Below, one piece after another: positions 1 to 13,440 of a DNA stretch of 55,880 bases (the stretch's first letter is position 1; each line of letters starts with the position of its first letter). The DNA comes from Saccoglossus kowalevskii (lineage: Eukaryota > Hemichordata > Enteropneusta > Harrimaniidae): NCBI RefSeq assembly GCF_000003605.2, contig NW_003119928.1, forward strand, positions 1-55,880. Reading direction: 5' to 3'. A model generated the notes under the pieces. The model was not told where the DNA came from. It made no database searches and saw nothing but the letters and a program-made list of their open reading frames with translations. The position numbers were made by a program, and so were the translations under genes.

Positions 1-510
1 ACGTGGTCCATCGCTCATATTTATAATATAAACGTGGTCCTTCGCTCATATTTATAATATAAACGTGGTCCTTCGCTCATATTTATAATATAATCGTGGT
101 CCTGCTCATATTTATAATATAAACTTGGTCCTTCGCTCATATGTATAATATAAACGTGATCCTTCGCTCATATTTGTCACGTAATCATGGTCCTTCGCTC
201 ATATTTGTCACGTAATATTGGTCCTTCGCTCTTATTTATAATATAATCGTGGTCCTTCGCTCATTTTTATAATATAAACGTCGTCTTTCGCCCATTTTTA
301 CCACGTAATCATGGTCCTTCGCTCATATTTATAATATAATCGTGGCCCTTGGCTCATATTTATAATATAATCGTGGTCCTTCGCTCATATTTATAATATA
401 AACGTGGTCCTTCGCTCATTTTTATCACGTAATCATGGTCATTCGCTCATATTTACAATAAAAACGAGGTCCTTCGCTCATATTTATAATATAATTGTGG
501 TCCTTCGCTT
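1..510. repeat. 31-bp tandem satellite array
   Basis: About sixteen degenerate copies of a 31-bp unit with the core GGTCCTTCGCTCATATTTAT run from the left edge to about position 510. Two unit types alternate. One ends in an AT-rich TATAATATAA tail; the other carries TTTGTCACGTAAT or TTTATCACGTAAT in its place. The array is cut by the window edge, so its full length is unknown. Short GGTCCTTCG echoes continue at about 615-655. No coding potential is seen in the array. Confidence 0.93.
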
Positions 511-3394
511 TTTTGTTATTTTTGTAAATTTAATCGCTACTGCATAATTTGTGAACAAATGCAACGTATAACAACGTAATTCGTATCCGCGTTTTATAGT
601 CATTACACCCGTTTAAGTCCTTCGGTCTTTTGGTTAGGTCCTTCGGTCCTTCGCTTTCCTTCTGTTCAACTGTTAAGCTAGGGTTTATTACCGTTATTAT
701 CATTATATTGTCACATGATTTGTTTTACCTTATGTGTAATGTCTTAGGTATCTTTATTGTAATTTGTATATACCAATTCGTATATACCGAGGAAACGACC
801 CCGATTGAAGGTCATGTATTTTGTGACGTCACCAATTCGTGTGTAGGTACGGCTTCTAGATCCGTGCCGATAGGCGTCGTGTCTCCTTCCGTTAGTACCT
901 TCCATGATGAATGTAAATTAAGTTTAATATATTCACAGGTTCTGTCATGATATTAGAATGCGATATTATGCTTTCATATTATAATATTGTTTTGATCAAG
1001 TTTTGGTGGAAAAAAATCCAAAGATAAAAGCAAAAGTCTACATGGTTTCCAGTACATTCCAAACGTTAATTAATAACATGGGGTAAGTTCAAGGCAAACA
1101 TACACGTGTATTCAAGTATTGTAGGTATGTCCAGTGAAACAATTCAACAACGTGGATTCACTTTCACTCTTTTTATATCATAACTTAATCATCACACTTT
1201 TATGGCAGTCGTGTAGTATTTGTTGGTTTTGTTGACATCGTTAAATCAGTTTGCTATCCACCTGTGATGTCATATCATTTTATTTTTGCTGTCACCAATT
1301 TCATTTGATAATTCAATAGGAACATATTTCTTAACATGATTAGAATTTATTGACTGAATACTGAATTCCATCAGGTGATTCTGTGACTTCTAATTAGTTC
1401 ATGTTGGCTGGGAATAAATGGTGTTGACAATTTATTTTCTCGTTACTTCACTAATTAATAAACCTTTGGTTTTAGTGTACATACTGCACACTGAAATCGT
1501 ATTCCAACACTGTTCGGATTGCCCAGGAGGTCAAATGGTTTTGAGGAATTAATCTAAAAATACATGAAGGGAGCTGGTAGCATTAGCATACTAGTATAAT
1601 TCACAATTGTCACCGGATAGAGATTTATATTTTTGAATGAACCACTCAGTTACATCAACTGGACTTGTATGGTTATTCGTATTGGAGGTTTTCATAAAAC
1701 AAGATCGTGCAATTTAACAGTAATGTTAACTGTTCGCGTAGGTTGCAAAGGGAGAGAAGCGGCGTACCATTTAGGCACAGTAAGTAATTATAAATAGAAT
1801 GTGTTTTATGGATAAAATCGCCAGCAATAATTCTTATGTGAGACATAAGCAAGCATTGAGTCGAAGGTAGCGGACACATGTAACCTATACAATGTAACTT
1901 TAAATACTCAAAATGTACAAGAAATTAGTAAAATACCCATCGCCAGAAATAGGTGCACAAGATGGCCGACTTTCACCCGTGGCCAGTGCTCCCCAGTAAA
2001 ATAAACATCACAGGATATGCCATAATGAATGCATTGCATAAAAATTCAATTTTGAGTTCATATTTTTCATTTTTTCACTTTTTGGGTGCTCGGTAATAGA
2101 TCCATCAATACATGCCCAACTTTCCGTGAAACATGCTGATAAATCCTTGCCCAGTGTATTACCAATTGGCGATGTGTATTTGTGTGCCAGGTTCAATTTT
2201 TTTTAATAGAAAATGCCGTGAGCACGGCTACGCAGTTGTATACGCAGTATTCGCAGCCCCAGCGGCGAACAAAATAAGGAGGGGAAATGTTATTAAACTC
2301 GAATTTTGCCCCTAAAAATGCACGAAATAGCGCTTCAGAGGGTCTAGATTTCATCATTTTTTTTCTGAGGAGCATGCACTCGGACCCCCTATAAAAATCG
2401 CGCCTTCGGCGGCGCGAGGACAGGTAAGCAGACCCCCCAAGTTTTGAGCAAAGCTAGCTGTTTTTATCCAATTAACAACAGAAAGTAACTTATATCAAGA
2501 TTTATTTCGGATTATGTCCGTTATTCCATATGAAACAGCCCCACTTTTCGAATGCAAACTACTATCGCCATACTGCTTGCAGTGTTAAAAGGTCAGACCA
2601 CAATTGATCAACATATATATGATATCGCTGTGATCACTGGTCGTTTTTCCTCTTTTTAAAGGAGGGGTTTCATCATGATGTCTGTTTCGACTTTTGTCTT
2701 GTAATGCGTCAGACAAACGTAGTTTGCATATCAATCGCCTTCGACGACAACAATGATATTCAAAAGATTAGTCTGTTCATAGACGCTTTTATTAAGTATA
2801 AACCAGGGGGCTGTCTTGACTGCCACCTTAAAAGTGTACTAAAGGATGATTCGTCCATTTATTACATGGCTTTGTATGAACAAAGGAAACACAAGATTAT
2901 GTCACTTACTATTCCCAATCCCAAGCTGTGAGCTACTCAACATAACAATATACCCTAATTAGGCTAAACAAAAGACCTTTAAAGTCTATAACATCATCTG
3001 TTCTCTTGAACAATTTTGCATGTAATTATAGTCACTGCACAGGGATAGACATGAAATCTCAACTTAACCAGTTTCTATTGTCAATTTCTGTCAATGATCA
3101 CAAATACCGAATACCCCCACAAGAAAGGCTACGTACAGTTGTTGTCAACAATGTCTATATGGTGGAGGTAATTGCTATTACCCTCAATTATTTAATGAAC
3201 TTATTACCCGGTCTATCTCGCTAATTGGCACAGTTGAATCTGTTGCATACCTTAGCCTCCAGGTATGACTAATGTCAACACCGATTTAGGTGACCTATTA
3301 GAACCTATATTACATTACATCTTTTAGAGAATGCACTGTGGCTAGGTTTCACTTTATTGAAATTTCCTTCTTTCATTTAGTTATGTTCTTTTAG
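511..3394. other. Region upstream of GATM, no gene supported
   Basis: This AT-rich stretch has only short open frames that resemble no family I recognise. The first GATM exon, which should encode a mitochondrial presequence, must lie here or further left, but I could not identify it. A dispersed repeat sits at about 2280-2440. The promoter was not located. Confidence 0.5.
2280..2440 (-). repeat. Dispersed 'GAGGG' repeat, copy 1
   Basis: The reverse strand here contains CTGAAGCGCTATTTCGTGCA followed by a reverse-strand copy of the GGCAAAATTCG-like core. It matches parts of 22480-22580 and 39645-39755, which share 'GAAACGCTATTTCCTG' and 'GAGGG(T/A)CAAATTTTG'. All three copies lie near GC-rich 'GCCGCCG' or 'GGCGGCG' words. 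No protein is encoded, so this is probably a short non-autonomous element. Confidence 0.6.
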
Positions 3395-6300
3395 AAGTCA
3401 CGTAGCCTGTTTGAGCAGCAGTAAAATAACTCTGGGTCGAGAAAAGCAGACGGAGACACCTTTGCGGTCTCCAGTATGGTCATGTAATGAATGGGATCCG
3501 TTGGAGGAGATCATCGTGGGACGAGTGGAAGGTGCCCATGTACCACCATTTACAGAGGAAGTCCAGGTGAGCTTTAGCGGGTCAATTTGAAAAAGAGAGC
3601 TTGGTAGTTACATGTGTGCAAACCAAGTTGTTTGAGTAGTTGTTTTACAGCTTTAATTTTACTATTAACCTTAAATGCGATGACAAGCTAGACGTTGAAT
3701 GTTCATTTTACTATGTAACAACAACAACGCCACAATCAATGATCATGTCCCTGTGTAATAGTTGAACTTTGAAATTATGTTATTCACATTGCGCTAGGAA
3801 AATGTTCAATACAACTTTGGCTGATTTCATGTCATCTAGTGTAGTAATCGCACGGATAAACTGCCAGTTACGTTGCTGATTATGTAGGCATAGCATGTTC
3901 ATGTGACATCTTAAAGGCGTGCACGTAATAGTATATTGTGACTTAAAATACGGAAGGGGTCTTTTGGGGGCTACTCCGTATTCTAGAGCTGGGACCTTAT
4001 CCTCAATCAAGGTCTTATACTAGACGTCTCTGGTAGCGTGCTTAATATATAAGGGTTTCCACCACTTTATCAAATAAATAGTATAGGGATCTAGTCAATT
4101 GAACCAGCAAGGAATGGGAATATACAATAAACAAAGTCAGTGACTTGATCGATGTTGCAAGGAACACTCCACTCTCCGGTGTAAAAAATGTACAATGTTT
4201 CTTTGCTTCTGGCACATTGTCGAAACAGCTGCACTACAATTTAATCTAGTGCACTGTGGTCAGGGAGTATCGGCAACTGCACTTGTTGTTGCAAAGTGTC
4301 CAAACATGTGTGCTTTTCATTCACAAGTCAAGGACTCTGTTAACAGTTTCTAAAAGTACTTTTCACTTACAATTTATGTCACAATATGTTACGTATTTGT
4401 TTTTTCCATATGTCAATATTTGGATAGTGTAAAATGAAAGTATTTATTAAATTACTTTAATTTAATAAATTGTATGCCAAACCCAAATTTTACAGGACTT
4501 TTTAACAACATGTTTCTTTCACAACATGCTAAATATCTATATGTTTGGGCCTTTACTATGTTTCAAATGACAATTACTTGCAATTACCTGTTGTTTTTCT
4601 GCTGTGATATTCCAAATAATAAACAGTCTCACTTATTATGAATTGTGAATTACCTATTCTGACTCGGATAATCAGCAATATTACAACATTTTAGTAATGT
4701 ATTTGTTTTATGCAACATCCAAAGAACAAACAAGTGGATCTAGAATGTCTGTTTGTGAATTAACCTGTTACATTTCAGGCTATAACAGTTAAGAGAAATT
4801 GGGATTTCTTTAAATATCGCGGTGGTCAACCTTACCCTGCAGCCCACTTGGCAAAAGCAGCTGCTGAAATTGAGACGTTTTGTAACATACTAGAGCAGGA
4901 AGGAGTCACTGTTCGCCGCCCAGCGATTGTGGACCATTCCATAGAATATAAAACTCCGGATTTTCGATCCACTGGTGAGGACTGATTGTCATTAAATATA
5001 AAATGTTTTGTTCATCGGATTTTACTTTCACAAAAACGTTTCATATGTGTCAGTAATTAGTAGTATTAATTGTTGTTTCTTAGTGAAGTAACGTTTAGTG
5101 AACCAGTTGCATTTATTTGTGTGTATTCGTGGTGTCTGATGTGTGCAATGTATTAGTAGTGCTTAATATGCATGCAGTACCTGAATGATTTAAGAACATA
5201 TGCAAAACATATTCGAAAGTAATCATCAAAACAATCCCTCAAATAACATAGATTATGAGTGCAATCATTAATCCACGAAAGGTTAAAGGTTGCAGATTAG
5301 TAATAGCTACATTTGTTTTTACACGCATATTAGTAATCGCCATGTAAATATGCTACTCAGAAATGTAGGATAATGCTTCCGTTGTCAACAAAAAACTACC
5401 CAAAGATTTATCAGTGAATGTGTCGCACGTATAAAATAAAACTGTTTAATTTTACATTTTTGTTGTCTCAAGGCATGCATGCTGCTATGCCGCGTGATAT
5501 TTTGTTGGTAATTGGTGATGAAATTATTGAGGCTCCCATGGCATGGAGATCACGGTTCTTCGAGTATCGAGCCTATCGTCCACTCATTAAGGAATATTTC
5601 CAAAAAGGAGCACGCTGGACTACAGCTCCAAAACCTCAGATGTCTGATGAACTTTACGACAAGGTGTGGAATAATTATTTCTTAAAATGTCGATTTCATG
5701 TTATGTTGTATTTAGTAAAAGTTTTAATTCTAAATATATACATTGGCCTGTAACTAATTAGATTCATAAAGGATGAAGGATTTTATCAGTGTAATAATGT
5801 CCATGGTGTGTAATAACAATTCTGTCTATCTGACTGGACTAATGGCATAATGACTGGGTATTACATACTACGCCAATATCTTATGATGTTAGTATTTTCA
5901 GAAAACATTTCTTGAATTATTAATGAAAATTACATTAGTTCGAAACATTTAGACAGTTTCAGATGCGTACGTTATATAGAGCTGTATTTATTTGTGACGT
6001 TATTTCAAATTCTCCTAACCTCAACTTTTTCGTTCACAGAAATGTTTTTCACCCAGGTCTAGTGGAAATTTTCACAGATTATGATTATGAAACTGACTTC
6101 ATGTTATTAACCCTAGGAACCGTAATTATAAAGATTGCTCCAATAATAACTATAAATCATAACTTCAATAAGGAAAACTATTCATTTCGTGCAAATGATC
6201 CAAAACGCTCTACGAAGTTTTGAATACACTCTCACAACTTTCAGGGCCATTCATGAGACTTCTTATCTATACTACAGTTGTATTGTTTAGTTATTGCTCA

Positions 6301-9300
6301 GCAACTGGGCATTATATAATATTTTGGTTACTATTGTTCTGGGAATCGAATCAAGGATGTTGAGCATGCGCTGACACACGAACCAACTGTATATACATAA
6401 ACATGTGAATATGTATATTTATGTATACATATATGTTCTACTTGTGCAGAAAAATCTTCCCTAATAAAAGAAATAGTAACTAAAGAATGTACTTTCACAC
6501 TCAAGCAAAAGAAAAGACATGTAAGACATGTTGGTGAACCTCTCTGGTTGTTGTATTGTATGCTGTTTTAAAAATATCAGTTATTTCACACAAATTATAT
6601 TTTTGAATGATCTGGCCACGTTTTCTACATACAAAATACATTGAATATCTCTATTTAATTTAATTTATAATATTATCACTTATTTCTTTAAAACGAATTT
6701 ACTATATACTTTGTGCAGTATTTCGCTTGATTGCATCGCAGTTTTACTTTTAATATGCACGGGCATACTACAACTCTAAGACGTGTTACATCGTAATTTA
6801 AAACCTCCAATTACATGTAATTAATTTGTATTGTAGCATCAAATAAGGAGTAGACCAGTAACATTATTAGAGAAAAAGGAGAGGAAGGGAGGAGAACATG
6901 GCAGTCACTTGAGCAGTTGCAATACACTTGAATAAAATGAAAAATGACCACAAATACATTTTAAAAAGCACCACCTCTTGATTCCTTGACATTGCATTGA
7001 AAGTGTCAATAATACTTGACTGTTACCATATACAAATCTCCTTGTTAAACATTATGTCATCTTTATATTTTACAATCCATATCTAAGAATAATTTAGAAG
7101 CATAGCAATAAAACGACTAGTTTTAGTGACACAGCTCGCTCCTAGTACAAATTTAAATATTGCCAGCAACAATCATGTTAAGCACATCTTATTCCCTCGA
7201 CGTCATATTCAATGGCTAGTTCCCAGGATCTACAACAGTAATAAATACACAGAAATCATTCTTGTTGATGCCATGTTTTTAGAAGACACCGACATATCGA
7301 ATTTTTATTAGGACCATACGATTTCAAGCTATAGGTTGTCTAAACGAATAACCCAACAACCAACCACCCACCACAAAAATTCATATTTGAATAACCAAGA
7401 TAGCAACAAATATCAGGTTGCATCCTAAAAACAACAAATAAACATATTTCAACCCGTTATTGCAAGCATGAATTCCTCCACCCCTCCCAGTACACCCTTC
7501 AGCATCAATGGTTCCTAGACTCATTTGAATGTATGTACAACTTGCTTAGCCATTAGCTGCATTGATTTTTGATCAACCACTCAATTTACCTATTGTTGAA
7601 AGAAGGTCTCATTTTCTAATGAAAAAGATCTTTTGGCGAAATTAAACAGATAGAGATACATATACGTACACAATATGGATAAGGTTCCATCAGAAATCCA
7701 TACTTGGATGAATATCACGAGTCACAAAAAATCAGAATCAAACATCACATATACAACATTCGACCAAAAAAATGTTAGATAAGTAAAGGTCAGTTGCCAC
7801 TGTCAAGCGAGCCATAGAATTCTGTACATTGAGATGCATTGGCAGACGCTAACCCTTTCCTTAAGCAACTGCATCAACAACTGTAGTAATGCTTCTGGTA
7901 GCTAGAGACATCCAATCGATTAATATGTTGATATGACCATGTCTTCGACTATGCATCTGTGCCCATCCATCCGGATTCGAGACACTCGCTTCTGGCATCA
8001 TGCCTTATGGCAGCTTGATAATTTGAATGCCTGTCATGGTTCATAAGAGTAGACAGGTGTTTGTCTGTTCTCGGTGCCGAATAGGTTGTAGTAGCAGCAT
8101 TCATTACATTGTCATCACAAATATATCTGTTCATTGCAGAGATAATTTTCCCACATAATAGAACAACTTATTACCAACTGAGCTCATTGCATGACACATC
8201 TGTATCATGTTCAACATATTAGCACTATATCCTTGGCCTTTCTAGCAAAAGTACTAGTCAAAGGCTTGTAGGGCACTAGTGAAGGCTTGTAAGCTGGTAA
8301 AGCTGAGCACATACCAGGGCCAGTATTTGTTGCCATTGCATTAACATTCAGGTATTTGTTAAGTAGTAAAGTGTACAATGATTTGTCCTTTTTCCAAATA
8401 ATGTTTCTTCTGAGGATCAATATCATCAATATTTGATCACACGATAATGCGCAAAGTGATTCAAGAGAAAATATGGACACAGCCCGTAAGGTTTATCATT
8501 GGAAAAGCAATATGTTTTTGGCCTCTTGATTCGACCCTTTGATACATCATATAGGTGGTGTTGTCGATGAGAATTTATACAAATACGCTGTATACTATGC
8601 TAATAATTATGTATGAGGTGACCAGAGATGAATTTGTTTACTCTTAAGTAAAGCTGAACGTACTATCGTGGCTTGTGGTATATCTAGACATGTTGTTCTA
8701 ATTTCAGTGTACTACTACTAATATCTTCAACTTGAAGGCATCAGTGTATAAGGCCTGACATTTTAGAACATCATCTTAGTAAACAAATTCAGCGGTGTGT
8801 TTGATGCCACAACTAAAATCGGCAACATTTGGCTTTGCTATGTACATCCAGGCAGATTTGAAATATTCAGCACCATATTGTGTCAGACTGTGTTGTATAT
8901 AAGTTTAGTTACTACAAAAGATTGTAAATTTTAAATTGATACTTTCAGGAAATATATATGTTTTGTAACAATTGTTATTAGGCTAATGATTATCTGTGGG
9001 ATCGCGAATGGAAATCAAATGTAAGCCTTAGTAACGTGTGATGCTATGGCAGTATGGTCAACAATCTAAAACAGCTAGGTGAATCAATTGACGCAATACA
9101 ACATTTAAATCATATACAGTGCTCGCACTAAAATGCACATTATTGACTAGGATACTTTAGACGCTGTTAACACTTCTTTATAACATTTTATCAAATTGGT
9201 AACAAATTGTCCCCAAGAAACTTTTGTTGCCAAGGGGTGCAGCTTGATACTGGACACAGTTCTTCCACAATTCTAAAATATGCCTTATTTGAGAATATAT

Positions 9301-11911
9301 ATATATACATTTTCAGAATTATCCAGATGAGAACGATCCCAATCGTCATAAAATTACTGATCAGGCAAAGTTTGTAACTACGGAATTTGAACCTTGCTTT
9401 GATGCTGCCGATTTCATGAGGGCTGGTCGTGACATATTTGCTCAGAGAAGTCAGGTAGGTTTATTTTGTTCGATTACTGGGTTAATTGTCCTTCCAGAGT
9501 TGAAAACAAGTATGACCTGTCAATCACCTTTATTACACGGCAATGCACACCATTTGCAGAGTTTGAGGTAATATGACAAAAACATAAAATAAAGTGTGCT
9601 GACACTTTCACTCCAGAACCGGATGGTGGCTTGTATAGACGGATATTGCTCCAATTCGATACATACATTAGGCATTTTGGAATATAGGTGCACGTCATTA
9701 TGTTTTGCAGATTGGATTTAAAGTGGTCGAGTAGCGGCCAATAAGTTTGAATAAAAACAGTTATACAGCCTTACTGACATGTCTGGACCAGTCACAAAAT
9801 TCACACGTATAATTATATATATATACATCTTTGTATACATATACACAAACATTCGTTTGGTGATCCAATTCAATATGTTTTTTTGCGAGTAGATTCAATA
9901 TGGCCGATTGGCAGCCGATTTGTTTTAATAATTCAGAAATCCATACATCAGACATATACATTGGTTTGAGACTCAATTCAAGACGGCTAAATAGCTGTTT
10001 TAATTCTGAAGAAAAATCATGGTCATTTCGAAACTAGAGTTATGTATAATCTGAATATATTCACACTTTGTACGTTATACTGACCATTATGATAACTCAA
10101 TGCACGACACTTTGCTTTGAAGACTGAATTCTAAACAAACGACTAGCGGCATTTTTTGTTTATAAAATATCTTTCTGATCTATGTCATACTTCATGATAC
10201 GATTCAAGATAGCTAAATGGCGTTCTGTGTACTTCACACACAGAAAGGTTATGGAAAGAAGTCGCTACACAACATTTTGACATCGTAACATGAAATCACA
10301 AGTGTCGCCTGTACCAAATTTGAATGTCGACCTTTGTATTACAAATGATATTGCTTCGCTGTTGCTTTTTTTCAACTACTATTCTGGGGATGAGACGCAG
10401 ATTCGTGGGCCCTTTTATTCAAACCTATTAGCACAGTGAAGATGCGATTCGACGACCTACATGTTATATATTTTTATTTATCTCCACGTTTGTTTGTCTC
10501 AAACTAGTGAAGTATTTTCCCTTAAAACAGACATATGGAAATCATTCTAAAATTACTTTTTTATTATGAAAATGATGAGAATTGTACAGCGCAAGCCTTT
10601 GTACAATTTACAGTTGCAGTTACTATAATCCTTTATAGTGGGAATTTTTATTTCGTACAGCAACAATTTTCTGAAGGCAAATTAACACTCCGTCCAGCCA
10701 GAAAAAAACGACTTTGTGATGACAGGTTGTTGATGTTATGACTGAGTTTAACATATGCAGAACTTATCAACGAGAAGTAGGCATTGATTTGTATTATTCA
10801 CTGTCAATCTATGTCAATTTGCCTTGTCATTGGGTCCAAAAAACAATGACACGCATATCTGTGTATCGTATTATTTTATTAATATTTAGCACAAATATTT
10901 TTACTAGTTTGAACACAAGCTTGCAAAATCTGATCTCATCCTTAAATTCATTCAAAACAAGAAGTGTGTACCTGGTTGTCAGAACAAATTATTGGGCAAC
11001 TACCATCTCTGAACTGCACTATACAATCATGTGACACTGTGGGTGGCGGTACTGTTTCGGTCATCGTATGTTTCTAAGCTACCATTTCATTGCTGATCGG
11101 GAACTTTGTAAACGTTTATATTTAGTTACATGAATGAATACAACTTGTCAATAAACAGGCGTGACAAAGATTGGGTCTGGTATGGGAGTATGGAAAATAA
11201 AGGCAAAGTCTTATTTACATTTACAAAATTAAATTGAACCTGTCCTTGAGGTTACCACATTTGTGTTTTTCATATTTTTGTCAATGTCTATTTTCAGGTT
11301 ACCAATTACTCTGGTATTGAGTGGCTGAAACGTCATCTTGGCGACAAGTACAACATCCATTGCTTATCGTTCGAAAATGGAAACCCTATGCATATTGATG
11401 CAACATTATTTATTATCGCACCTGGTGTTGTCTTATCTAATCCCGAAAGAACATGTCATCAAATTGATATGTTTAAGAAAGCTGGATGGACAGTTGTTTA
11501 TCCTCCATACCCGGTTATACCAGACTGTAAGTTGGTTGGATTATTCAAAAATACATTTCTTTACTTTTCTTTTAATTTAAATGATGACCGAATAGCGCCG
11601 TTGTTTATGCTTGATGTGAGAATCTCCGATGAGTGAATATTATTGTAATAAATTTACTGTTTACTGACCACGTTTTAATTACAGCTCATCCGTTATGGAT
11701 GTCGTCCAAGTGGTTATCTATGAATGTATTGATGCTGGATACCAAGCGTGTTATCTGCGATGTCGACGAAATTCCCACCGTAAAGATGTTTGAAAAGTTG
11801 GGAATTAAGCCAATTACCCTCTCCATCAGACATGCTAATTCTCTTGGAGGTGGTTTCCACTGCTGGACCACTGACATCCGTCGTCGTGGTAAAATGGAAT
11901 CATACCTATGA
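3395..11911 (+). CDS. GATM: Glycine amidinotransferase (AGAT), 6 exons, 5' end missing
   Basis: The enzyme transfers an amidino group from arginine to glycine, giving guanidinoacetate and ornithine, the first step of creatine synthesis; in vertebrates it is mitochondrial. Exons: 3395-3566, 4779-4974, 5473-5663, 9317-9454, 11298-11526 and 11685-11911. All have AG/GT borders, and the phases (0,1,0,0,1) join without a stop. Together they encode about 384 residues against about 423 in vertebrate enzymes, so only the presequence exon is missing. Recognisable blocks include [55 protein letters not shown] and GGGFHCWT. The catalytic Asp (in CFDAAD), His (MHID) and Cys (FHCW) known from the family are all present, so the gene looks functional. 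Introns range from about 160 bp to 3.65 kb. The stop follows [10 protein letters not shown]. Confidence 0.96.
5960..6120 (+). repeat. Dispersed intronic repeat, copy 1
   Basis: Within the large GATM intron, 'CAAATTCTCCTAACCTCAACTTTTTCG' followed by a CACAGATTATGA-type segment resembles 14850-14960 ('TAAATTCTCCCAACCTTAAC', 'TACAGATTGTGA'). A shorter echo lies near 48346. The match is clear but short, and no terminal structure was seen. Confidence 0.5.
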
Positions 11912-12280
11912 TCAACATTTCAAACTTCCTTCAAATAGCATGTTTACGCATGGAAATTTATCACTTCAGTAAAAAATATTAAAATTAGAAATAATAATTG
12001 TCACCTACATGAAATACTCCATGCACCCAAATCAAGCTATGACCATAAACGAGTAAAGACGTCACGCCCAGCATGAATTTTATGAATGAACGGCAGAGGA
12101 CGCTCACATACAAACTCACATACAGTTAATATAGATGAAAATGTTACATGGATTATAAATTTATAGTGTGGTTAAGTATTTCTAATACCACAAAAAATGA
12201 AATATAAGTACAAAAAACTTCGATTAAAAAACTGAGTAACATAGAAAAGAGAAAATCGATAATAATAATGAACAGTGATG

Positions 12281-12286
12281 AATAAA
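12281..12286 (+). terminator. Candidate GATM polyadenylation signal
   Basis: A canonical AATAAA lies 370 bp after the GATM stop codon, in an AT-rich 3' flank. Weaker AT-rich variants lie nearer the stop, so the used site is uncertain. Confidence 0.5.
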
Positions 12287-12879
12287 AAGTGGTACTTTGT
12301 TATTTTTTGTATATTTCTTTTCCAATGAGTGAAGTAGTCAGTACACTTTTTTGTTTTTATTCAGTTGAGCTTTTTCTACTCTTTCCTAATCATAACTACA
12401 ATCAGAATCGCTTATCTATCTTAAAAGAAAAAAGAGGGAAAGTGGTAAAAGATTAATAGTAACATAAATATGTTTGAAATTATCATAAAGTAAAACGGTG
12501 AGGGGGAAAATATCTGTCATAAAGAAGTTATTTGAGTCCGGTGAACTACTCTATATATCTGTTCACATAAACGTCATTTAAATGTTTATCATGCGTGAAA
12601 GAGTCAACTACGAAGTGTCCTCGACATCTGCACAGCAAGTAACATAGGACATATTGATCACACACACTGTAGAAAATGTTGCTTGAAATATGCGATGATT
12701 GTAGATGAACCTACGAACGTCTTTTAAATTCTGCGTAATGGGATGGGCTGCCGTATGAGTCAAATAGGTAGGGGTCCTTCAGATAGAAAGAGACACAATG
12801 TGTTCCACCCTCTCTGTTTGATACGAACACCCTTGCCTTAGGCAGTTGGTCTGTAGCGTAAACATCGCAGAACGCATTA

Positions 12880-13440
12880 CGGATATAGATTAGTAGACAG
12901 AATACGTTAAACTTGATTCGTGCCCATCGCAGTTAGAAATCGGTCAGTATGTTTCTGTAACTGTCAATCTCGATAACGTTATTCCAGCGTAAATCAAGAC
13001 CTATTTTACTTTTTGTATCAAATTGAGGTTATGATGATCGCTGATTTGTCGGGAGTGAGGTCAAATGCGAAAATTGTGTACCCTTCGGGATATACGTCTC
13101 CAGTGATGCCGTTGTCTCGGTCTTGACCAAATTTTATTTGTACCGGTAAACAGGGTGTAATAGCCCATGATGCAACTTCTACCACCATTCGCTGTGAAGT
13201 TCAACTTTAACAATTTTGCGGGAACTTGCTTGCCCATAACGTTGAGAACGACACCATAATTCTGGAAGTTGAATGGAATGGCTTAATCGAATCCGTTGAA
13301 AGACGTATTGGAAATCAGACAATTGATGATCCATCTTGGAACCTGACTGAGGGAAATCAAATCTTTCCATCGCACCAGCCGGGATGGATGCGATTTGCAT
13401 TGCTCGACAGGGTTATTTTACAGTACATTGTTTAAACGCT
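12880..13440 (-). pseudogene. Broken capsid-like (F54H12.2-type) element remnant
   Basis: On the reverse strand several frames together carry fragments that resemble the C-terminal part of uncharacterised F54H12.2-type proteins, a repetitive family in many invertebrate genomes. These are generally considered products of virus-like or self-synthesising DNA elements. Short recognisable pieces are a 'YTLFTGTN' segment and, in another frame, 'GYTIFAFDLTP'. The frame is interrupted by several stops and shifts, so no functional product is expected. The family assignment comes from recall of the pattern, not a search. Boundaries are approximate. Confidence 0.45.

Noticed and set aside
1-520. CRISPR-like regular repeat
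   Set aside because: Units abut without unique spacers and the genome is eukaryotic; this is a satellite.
630-950. 106-residue open frame next to the satellite
   Set aside because: It starts inside satellite-like GGTCCTTCG sequence and resembles no family; probably chance.
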